Shown here piece by piece: positions 58,924 through 64,000 of a stretch of 64,000 nucleotides of DNA. A program made the translations under genes and the position numbers. Each line of letters begins with the position of its first letter. The stretch's first letter is position 1. The notes beneath the pieces are model-generated. The model made no database searches. It was given only the letters and a program-made list of their open reading frames with translations, and was not told the DNA's origin. Source of the stretch: Dyella silvae (GTDB taxonomy: Bacteria; Pseudomonadota; Gammaproteobacteria; Xanthomonadales; Rhodanobacteraceae); assembly GCF_026421305.1 (NCBI RefSeq), contig NZ_JAPJBQ010000006.1:124001-188000 (forward strand), in the 5' to 3' direction.

Positions 58924-59394
58924 ATGAAGGGCGACGCCAAGGTCATCGAGTTCCTCAACAAGGTGCTCTACAACGAGCTGACTGCGATCAACCAGTACTG
59001 GCTGCATTACCGCATGTACAAGGATTGGGGCTACAACGAGCTCGCCGAGCATGAACAGAAGGAATCCATCGAGGAGATGAAGCACGCCGATCACCTGATC
59101 GAGCGCATCCTGTTCCTCGAGGGCCTGCCCAACCTGCAACACCTGGGCAAGCTGCGTATCGGCGAAAACCCGGTGGAATGCCTGCAAGGCGATCTGGACC
59201 TGGAAATGGCTGCGGTAAAGGATCTGCGCGCAGCGATCGCACACAGCGAAAGCATTGCCGATTTCGTCAGCCGCGACCTGTTCAAGACCATCCTCCACGA
59301 CGAGGAAGGGCACATCGATTGGCTGGAAACGCAATTCAGCCTGATCAAGGACCTGAGCGCCGAGCGCTACCTGCAGTCCAAGATCGACAGCTAA
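58924..59394 (+). CDS. bfr: Bacterioferritin
   Basis: A 156-residue ferritin subunit that oxidises and stores iron in a 24-subunit shell. The di-iron ligands Glu18, Glu51, His54, Glu94, Glu127 and His130 are all present, and Met52 is the heme ligand. Start [20 protein letters not shown] is the normal one. It has its own start region after the bfd terminator, so control may differ from bfd. Confidence 0.97.
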   Translation: MKGDAKVIEFLNKVLYNELTAINQYWLHYRMYKDWGYNELAEHEQKESIEEMKHADHLIERILFLEGLPNLQHLGKLRIGENPVECLQGDLDLEMAAVKDLRAAIAHSESIADFVSRDLFKTILHDEEGHIDWLETQFSLIKDLSAERYLQSKIDS

Positions 59395-59494
59395 CCTTGA
59401 CGGCTCCGGAACGGGCGGCACAAAGCGTGCCGCCGTTCCTTGACGCTCTCGCCACGGCACGGCTATACCTTGGTTTTCGCTGGGAAAACCACGC

Positions 59495-60247
59495 ATGGCT
59501 TCACGTCCACCACCGCGCTTCGTGGTACGCGCGCACGATGCTGTCGGCTCGCGCCGTCGCGCGTTGTGGGTGGCCGTTGCGTGGGTGGTCAGCGTGGTGC
59601 TGGTGGCGCTTATCGCGGGCGGACTTGCCCGCCGCTCCACGCCGGCGGCCGTTGAGCAACGCCAGGTCAAGGCACTCACTCAGCAGAACACCGACCTCCA
59701 GCAGCAGGTGGCTAACCTGCAGCGCGCGACTCAGGTGGCCGATATCGCGACCAGCTCGCTGCGCAAGACGCTGGCCGAGCGTGAGGAAGAAATCAGCGGC
59801 CTGCGTGCCGACCTGGGCTTCTATTCGCGCCTGACCGGTGGCGACGCCCAGCGCGAAGGCCTGAAGGTGCAGGAAGTACGCCTGCAGCCGGTAGCAAATT
59901 CGCACGCGTGGGATCTCACACTGAGCCTCACGCAAAATGCCAAGCGCGGTGAGGACGTGACCGGCAATGCCTCCGTCAGCGTGCAAGGCCTGCGCGGCGA
60001 CAAGGTGGTTCAGCTCGACTGGACATCGTTGGGCGGCACCTCACAGAGCAACGGCATGCCGTTCCGCTTCAAATACTTCCAACAGTTGCACAGCACCATC
60101 GTGCTGCCCGCCGATTTCCGGCCCACGCGCCTGCTGATCAAAGCCCAGGCGACGGGGGACGATGCCATCACTCGCGCAGTGGCCTGGAGCGATGCGCTGT
60201 CCGGCCATCTCACACCGACGCAAGGGGAACAAGATGCTCAACCGTAA
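59495..60247 (+). CDS. DUF6776-type membrane protein with coiled coil
   Basis: A 250-residue protein with one transmembrane helix (about residues 24-44) and a coiled coil (about 55-100), then a C-terminal beta-rich domain (LQPVANSHAWDLTLSLTQNAKRGE). It resembles the DUF6776 family found next to bactofilin in xanthomonads. It overlaps the bactofilin gene by 14 bases. Function unknown; a partner or anchor for the bactofilin filament is plausible. Confidence 0.75.
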   Translation: MASRPPPRFVVRAHDAVGSRRRALWVAVAWVVSVVLVALIAGGLARRSTPAAVEQRQVKALTQQNTDLQQQVANLQRATQVADIATSSLRKTLAEREEEISGLRADLGFYSRLTGGDAQREGLKVQEVRLQPVANSHAWDLTLSLTQNAKRGEDVTGNASVSVQGLRGDKVVQLDWTSLGGTSQSNGMPFRFKYFQQLHSTIVLPADFRPTRLLIKAQATGDDAITRAVAWSDALSGHLTPTQGEQDAQP

Positions 60248-60656
60248 GCGCCATGAGCGCGCACCCGCCAGCCGCGACACCAGCTTGATTGCGCGCGGCA
60301 CCTTCATTCAGGGGGACGTCCGCTTCAGTGGCGCGCTGCATCTGGAAGGCCGGATCGCGGGTTCCATCCACGCGGAAGAGCAGGGGGCGGTCTTCACGCT
60401 GAGCGAAAGCGGTATGGTCGAGGGCGAGATTCGCGTGCCGCACGCGATCATCAACGGCCAGGTGCGGGGCGATATTCACGCAGCGGAGCGCCTGGAGCTG
60501 GCTGCCGAAGCGCGCATTACGGGCGACGTGCACTACCAGTCGCTCGAGATGGCCGCGGGCGCCCAGGTGAACGGCCGTATGAGCCACCGGGCGGTCGAGG
60601 CTGCGCGGGAGCTGCCTTCCCCCTCGATGATGGACGCAGAAGCCGTACCCGCCTGA
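60234..60656 (+). CDS. Bactofilin (polymer-forming cytoskeletal protein)
   Basis: A 140-residue bactofilin. The central beta-helix (about residues 20-110, TFIQGDVRFSGALHLEGRIAGSI, then repeated short strands) self-assembles into nucleotide-free filaments near the membrane. ATG 60234 follows AGGGGAAC and lies within the end of the preceding gene, so the two are translationally coupled. Confidence 0.92.
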   Translation: MLNRKRHERAPASRDTSLIARGTFIQGDVRFSGALHLEGRIAGSIHAEEQGAVFTLSESGMVEGEIRVPHAIINGQVRGDIHAAERLELAAEARITGDVHYQSLEMAAGAQVNGRMSHRAVEAARELPSPSMMDAEAVPA

Positions 60657-60703
60657 TCGCGGTATCCTTGCGTCCTAGCCGCTGCACCCCCACTTGAGCA
60701 TCA

Positions 60704-61081
60704 ATGGATACCGTCGTCCCCCTCCCCATCGTTCCCGACTACCGCAGCGCCGGCGCGCCGCTGGTGTTCACCGAGGCTGCCGCCCGCAAGGTGCACGAAC
60801 TGATCCAGGAGGAAGGCAACCCGGAGCTGAAGCTGCGGGTGTACATCTCCGGCGGTGGCTGCTCGGGCTTCCAGTACGGCTTCACGTTCGATGAAGCGCA
60901 GGCCGAAGACGACTTCGCGCTCGACCGCGAAGGCGTCACGCTGCTGGTGGATCCGCTGTCGCTGCAGTACCTCACGGGCGCCGAGATCGACTACTCGGAA
61001 AGCCTGAGCGGTTCGCAGTTCGTCATCCGCAACCCCAACGCCAAGACCACCTGCGGCTGCGGCTCCTCCTTCTCTACCTGA
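60704..61081 (+). CDS. erpA: Iron-sulfur cluster insertion protein ErpA
   Basis: An A-type carrier that delivers iron-sulfur clusters to apoproteins such as IspG. The 125-residue product has [31 protein letters not shown] and the C-terminal CGCGSSFST with the paired cysteines. Confidence 0.95.
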   Translation: MDTVVPLPIVPDYRSAGAPLVFTEAAARKVHELIQEEGNPELKLRVYISGGGCSGFQYGFTFDEAQAEDDFALDREGVTLLVDPLSLQYLTGAEIDYSESLSGSQFVIRNPNAKTTCGCGSSFST

Positions 61082-61094
61082 GCGCCATCACGGC

Positions 61095-62066
61095 ATGGAA
61101 CGCACCCCCTTGCCGCGACCCAACACCTTCGCGGGACTGAGCCTGATCCTCGACCGGGTCGCCGAGCGGCGCGACGAGTCCATGTGGGTCAACGAACAAG
61201 CGGCCTCCCAGCACGCGCGTTATTTGCTGCTTGATGGCCTGGGTCAAACCTATCTGCTCCCCGGTAGCGACACGCTGCGCTGGCTCGACAGCGGCGAACG
61301 CGAGCAACTGCTGGGCGAACTCAAGGCCACCTTCCTCGGCTTTGCCGGCGAGCATCCGCATTTCCTGCTGGCGCTCGAAGACAGCCAGCGTGCCGCCGAC
61401 CTGGAGCACTCGCTGGGTGCGCGCCGGGCAGGGCTGCGCGATGTCGGCCTGCTGCTGGCCGCCGATGAGGCGGGCCTGTTTGCCTACGCCAAAGGCCTGG
61501 CCCACTGGCAGCGTGAAACGCGCTTCTGCGCCTTCTGCGGATCGCCCGTGGTATTGGTGGCCTCGGGCCACCGCGCGCAATGCAGCAACAACGCGTGTGG
61601 CCGCATGCATTTCCCGCGCACCGACGCGGCTGTCATCGTCATCGTGGAGCACGAAGGCGCCTGCCTGCTGGGCCGGCAGACGGGTTGGCCCAAGGGCCGC
61701 TATTCGACCCTGGCCGGCTTTGTCGAGCCCGGCGAAGCGCTGGAAGACGCCGTGCGCCGCGAGGTGGCCGAAGAGTCGGGCGTCATCGTGGGCGACGTGC
61801 ACTACCACTCGTCGCAGCCATGGCCACTGCCGCAATCGTTGATGGTCGGCTTCACTGCCACGGCGGTGTCACGCACCATTCGCCTGCGTGACCGCGAGCT
61901 CGAAGAGGCACGCTGGTTCACCCCGCAGGACATCGTCAATGGCCTCGCCGACGGTAGCTTCCTGCCCTCGCTGCCGCTGTCCGTGTCCTACCGCCTGCTG
62001 GAGCACTGGCTGAAGCAGCGTGCAGGGCTGGATCTCGATGCGCTGGTAGCGCAGTACAAGCGCTAA
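61095..62066 (+). CDS. nudC: NAD+ pyrophosphatase/decapping NudC
   Basis: A Nudix hydrolase that cleaves NADH and NAD-capped RNA. The 323-residue product has the zinc site CAFCGSPVV...CSNNACGRMHFPRTDAAVIV and the Nudix box GFVEPGEALEDAVRREVAEE followed by SGVIVGDVHYHSSQPWPLPQSLM, both diagnostic of NudC. Starts 13 bases after erpA. Confidence 0.95.
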   Translation: MERTPLPRPNTFAGLSLILDRVAERRDESMWVNEQAASQHARYLLLDGLGQTYLLPGSDTLRWLDSGEREQLLGELKATFLGFAGEHPHFLLALEDSQRAADLEHSLGARRAGLRDVGLLLAADEAGLFAYAKGLAHWQRETRFCAFCGSPVVLVASGHRAQCSNNACGRMHFPRTDAAVIVIVEHEGACLLGRQTGWPKGRYSTLAGFVEPGEALEDAVRREVAEESGVIVGDVHYHSSQPWPLPQSLMVGFTATAVSRTIRLRDRELEEARWFTPQDIVNGLADGSFLPSLPLSVSYRLLEHWLKQRAGLDLDALVAQYKR

Positions 62067-62189
62067 GCCGTCACCCCCTGTCATTCCGGGGAAAGAGCAA
62101 ACCGCGCTGTTGCAAAACGGAAGGCATTCCAACGCAAGCCGTCACAGCCCTTGCCCTACAATGCAGCCATCGACAGGAGAACCGCGTCC

Positions 62190-63059
62190 ATGGCTGTCAG
62201 TTTGCTCACTGCCCTTATCGCTCTTGGCCTGCTCCACGTGATGCCGCAACTCGCGCATTGGCGTGGCGATGGTGGCTTTCGCCGCTGGGTGGCGCAGCTC
62301 GGCGATACCAGCGGGCCCGCCCGCGTGGCGGTGACGCTGGGCGTACCGGTGGTGCTGTGCCTGGTTGCGATCTGGCTGATCACCCTGCTGCCCGGCCATG
62401 ATCTGTTCCGGCTGATCTTCTCGCTGGTGGTGCTGCTGTACTGCTTCGGCCCGCATGCGTTCGAGGCCGATCTCGAAGCCATCCTCAAGGCACCGGACCA
62501 GCCTTCCCGCGAAACCGCCGCACAAGCGCTGTCGGACGATGGCGACGCGGTCGCCTGGAATGCCGTCGCGCTTGGCGAAGCCACGGCCTATGCCGCGCTG
62601 CGCCGTCGCTTCGGCGTGCTGCTGTGGTTCTTCGTGCTGGGCCCCGCTGGCGCCCTGCTTTACCGCCTTGCGCAAACGCTGGGACGCGACCCCAGCCTGC
62701 GCCTGGATCCGCAGGCGCGTAACGCGGCACACGCATTCGCCAACGTTGCCGACTGGCTGCCCGCGCAACTGATGGTGTTCACCCTGGCTCTGGTCGGCCA
62801 TTGGGATGCCGTGATCGGTGCCTGGAAGCGCTGGCACCAGCAGCAGTCACCCAACAGCTGGTATGTGGAAGGCCCGGGCTTTCTGGGTGCCGCTGCGCGC
62901 GCCGACGTGCAGGTAGATATCGAAGCGGGTGACGGCTACGCCGAAGAACGTATCGACACGCTCGCCGAACTGATTCGCCTGCGCAGCGCGCTGTTGCGTG
63001 CCCTGCTCGCGTGGCTGAGCGTGGTCGCCGTCATCGTGCTGGCAGGCTGGATGTCCTGA
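62190..63059 (+). CDS. ampE: AmpE-like inner-membrane protein
   Basis: A 289-residue membrane protein of the AmpE/CobD-like class. In some species AmpE sits beside ampD and affects beta-lactamase induction; no ampD is next to it here. Helices are seen near residues 1-20, 55-80, 145-165 and 265-285, with PHAFEADLEAIL and NSWYVEGPGFLGAAARADVQ. ATG 62190 has CAGGAGA upstream. Confidence 0.85.
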   Translation: MAVSLLTALIALGLLHVMPQLAHWRGDGGFRRWVAQLGDTSGPARVAVTLGVPVVLCLVAIWLITLLPGHDLFRLIFSLVVLLYCFGPHAFEADLEAILKAPDQPSRETAAQALSDDGDAVAWNAVALGEATAYAALRRRFGVLLWFFVLGPAGALLYRLAQTLGRDPSLRLDPQARNAAHAFANVADWLPAQLMVFTLALVGHWDAVIGAWKRWHQQQSPNSWYVEGPGFLGAAARADVQVDIEAGDGYAEERIDTLAELIRLRSALLRALLAWLSVVAVIVLAGWMS

Positions 63060-63094
63060 GCATCACGGCCTGAACATCGCGTCTCTCGCGAGGT

Positions 63095-64000
63095 TCAGGC
63101 GAAATCCCCGCGCAACTCGCGCACCCGCGCCTCCAACGCCGGCATACGCGCATCCGTCGGCGCCATAGGTGCGCCTGCCACCAGCTCGACGCGTGCACGA
63201 AAGCGTCGCGGCAAACGCGCACGATGCAGCATCGAGTCGCGACGGCTCCACACGCTACCCCACAAGCCACGCAACGCCAGCGGCACCACCGGCACCGGAC
63301 GACGTTCAAGAATGCGCGCCACGCCGGGCCGGAAAGGAGCGATGTCGCCATCGCGCGTCAGTCCGCCTTCCGGAAAAATGCACACGAGCTCGCCATCGGC
63401 GAGTGCCGCATCCACGTCTTCATACGCACGCTGCAATACGGCAGGGTCTTCCTTCTGCCCGGCGATGGGGATGGCCTTGGCCGTGTGGAACACGAACTTC
63501 AACACCGGGATGTTGAAGATCTTGTAGTACATGACGAAACGCGCGGGCCGGCGCAAATTCGCCATCAGCACCAACGGATCCATGAAGCTCACGTGGTTGC
63601 ATACCAGCAGCGCCGGACCCTCCTGCGGAATCTGCTCCAATCCATCCACGCGTACGCGATACAAGGTATTCACCAGCACCCAGGTGATGAATCGCATCAG
63701 GAATTCGGGCACCAGCGTGAAGATGTAAACCGCCACCACCACGTTGAGCACTGCCGCCGCCAGGAAAATCTGCACCGCGGTGAGACCCGCCATGCCGAGC
63801 GCCAGGCCGAAACCCGAAGCGAGGCAGATAAACAGCGCATTGAGGATGTTGTTGCCGGCGATGACACGCGACAGGCGATCACGCGGCGTGCGCGACTGCA
63901 CATAGGCAAACAACGGCACCACGTAGAAGCCGCTGAAAACTCCGATCAGCGTGAGGTCGAGCACTACGCGCCATGTGCCAGCACTGCGCAGGAAGCCCAG
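63095..64000 (-). CDS. MFS-acyltransferase fusion, N-terminus cut by window edge
   Basis: The frame is open through base 64000, so the N-terminal part is missing. The visible portion ends an MFS-like block (FSGFYVVPLFAYVQSRTPRDRLSRVIAGNN and following helices to about residue 105), followed by a PlsC-like acyltransferase domain with NHVSFMDPLVL (HX4D) and FPEGGLTRDGDI. No AMP-ligase domain follows before the stop. It is likely a lysophospholipid flippase-acyltransferase type protein. Confidence 0.82.
   Translation of the reverse strand: MGFLRSAGTWRVVLDLTLIGVFSGFYVVPLFAYVQSRTPRDRLSRVIAGNNILNALFICLASGFGLALGMAGLTAVQIFLAAAVLNVVVAVYIFTLVPEFLMRFITWVLVNTLYRVRVDGLEQIPQEGPALLVCNHVSFMDPLVLMANLRRPARFVMYYKIFNIPVLKFVFHTAKAIPIAGQKEDPAVLQRAYEDVDAALADGELVCIFPEGGLTRDGDIAPFRPGVARILERRPVPVVPLALRGLWGSVWSRRDSMLHRARLPRRFRARVELVAGAPMAPTDARMPALEARVRELRGDFA

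Overview
The window is a GC-rich, densely coded chromosomal segment of a gammaproteobacterium. The gene set points to the order Xanthomonadales, most likely a Rhodanobacteraceae genus such as Dyella, Luteibacter or Rhodanobacter. The reasons are a XanB2-type chorismatase beside a pigment-type fatty acid/polyketide cluster, an E. coli-type PssA, UbiJ/UbiB/UbiK, a CysB-like regulator facing an aceBA operon, and dispersed REP-like inverted repeats. The species is inferred from gene content only. Most of the window is housekeeping; there is no prophage, insertion sequence, CRISPR array or rRNA.

Layout. 1-4.6 kb: aromatic aminotransferase (cut by the left edge), ttcA, a YdcH-type protein, a GNAT acetyltransferase and pssA. 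4.7-8.6 kb: a MarR-controlled AaeXAB-like efflux operon. 8.7-13.2 kb: a DUF4156-type lipoprotein, an M16 peptidase, a small exported protein and trmL. 13.2-20 kb: a TPR/glycosyltransferase-like protein, ubiJ-ubiB, truC, arfB, a PlsC-like acyltransferase and a LysE exporter. 20-24 kb: a LysR-type regulator divergent from aceB-aceA, with a perfect 21-bp palindrome between them. 24-32.8 kb: a CPA1-type antiporter, comM, ubiK, a PII protein, gpmA, a repeat-built secreted protein, hemF and a DUF218 protein. 32.8-43 kb: an aryl-polyene/xanthomonadin-like pigment locus. 43.4-45.5 kb: glmU and a TonB_C lipoprotein. 45.5-53 kb: the complete atpIBEFHAGDC operon with its promoter and terminator. 53-64 kb: phasin, queD, an RRM-like protein, ppk2, a SulP transporter, tRNA-Met, rppH, bfd-bfr, a DUF6776-type protein plus bactofilin, erpA, nudC, ampE and an MFS-acyltransferase fusion cut by the right edge.

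The most distinctive region is the pigment locus. A three-gene plus-strand operon (ketosynthase, chain-length-factor-like partner, glycosyltransferase) converges on a minus-strand operon (acyl carrier protein, membrane protein, two hotdog dehydratases, LPLAT acyltransferase, LolA-like carrier, MMPL exporter). A divergent xanB2 would supply 3-hydroxybenzoate as starter. No aryl:ACP ligase, FabG-type ketoreductase or methyltransferase is visible, so the pathway appears to be split. XanB2 would also supply 4-hydroxybenzoate for ubiquinone, whose accessory genes ubiJ, ubiB and ubiK lie nearby, and the AaeXAB-like pump could in principle export excess hydroxybenzoates. Those links are inference.

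Non-coding signals include three REP-like elements with 27-bp arms, a hairpin whose loop is a run of G tracts, a tetranucleotide repeat inside the start of a gene, interleaved palindromes before the PII gene, and hairpins in most long gaps of the atp operon.
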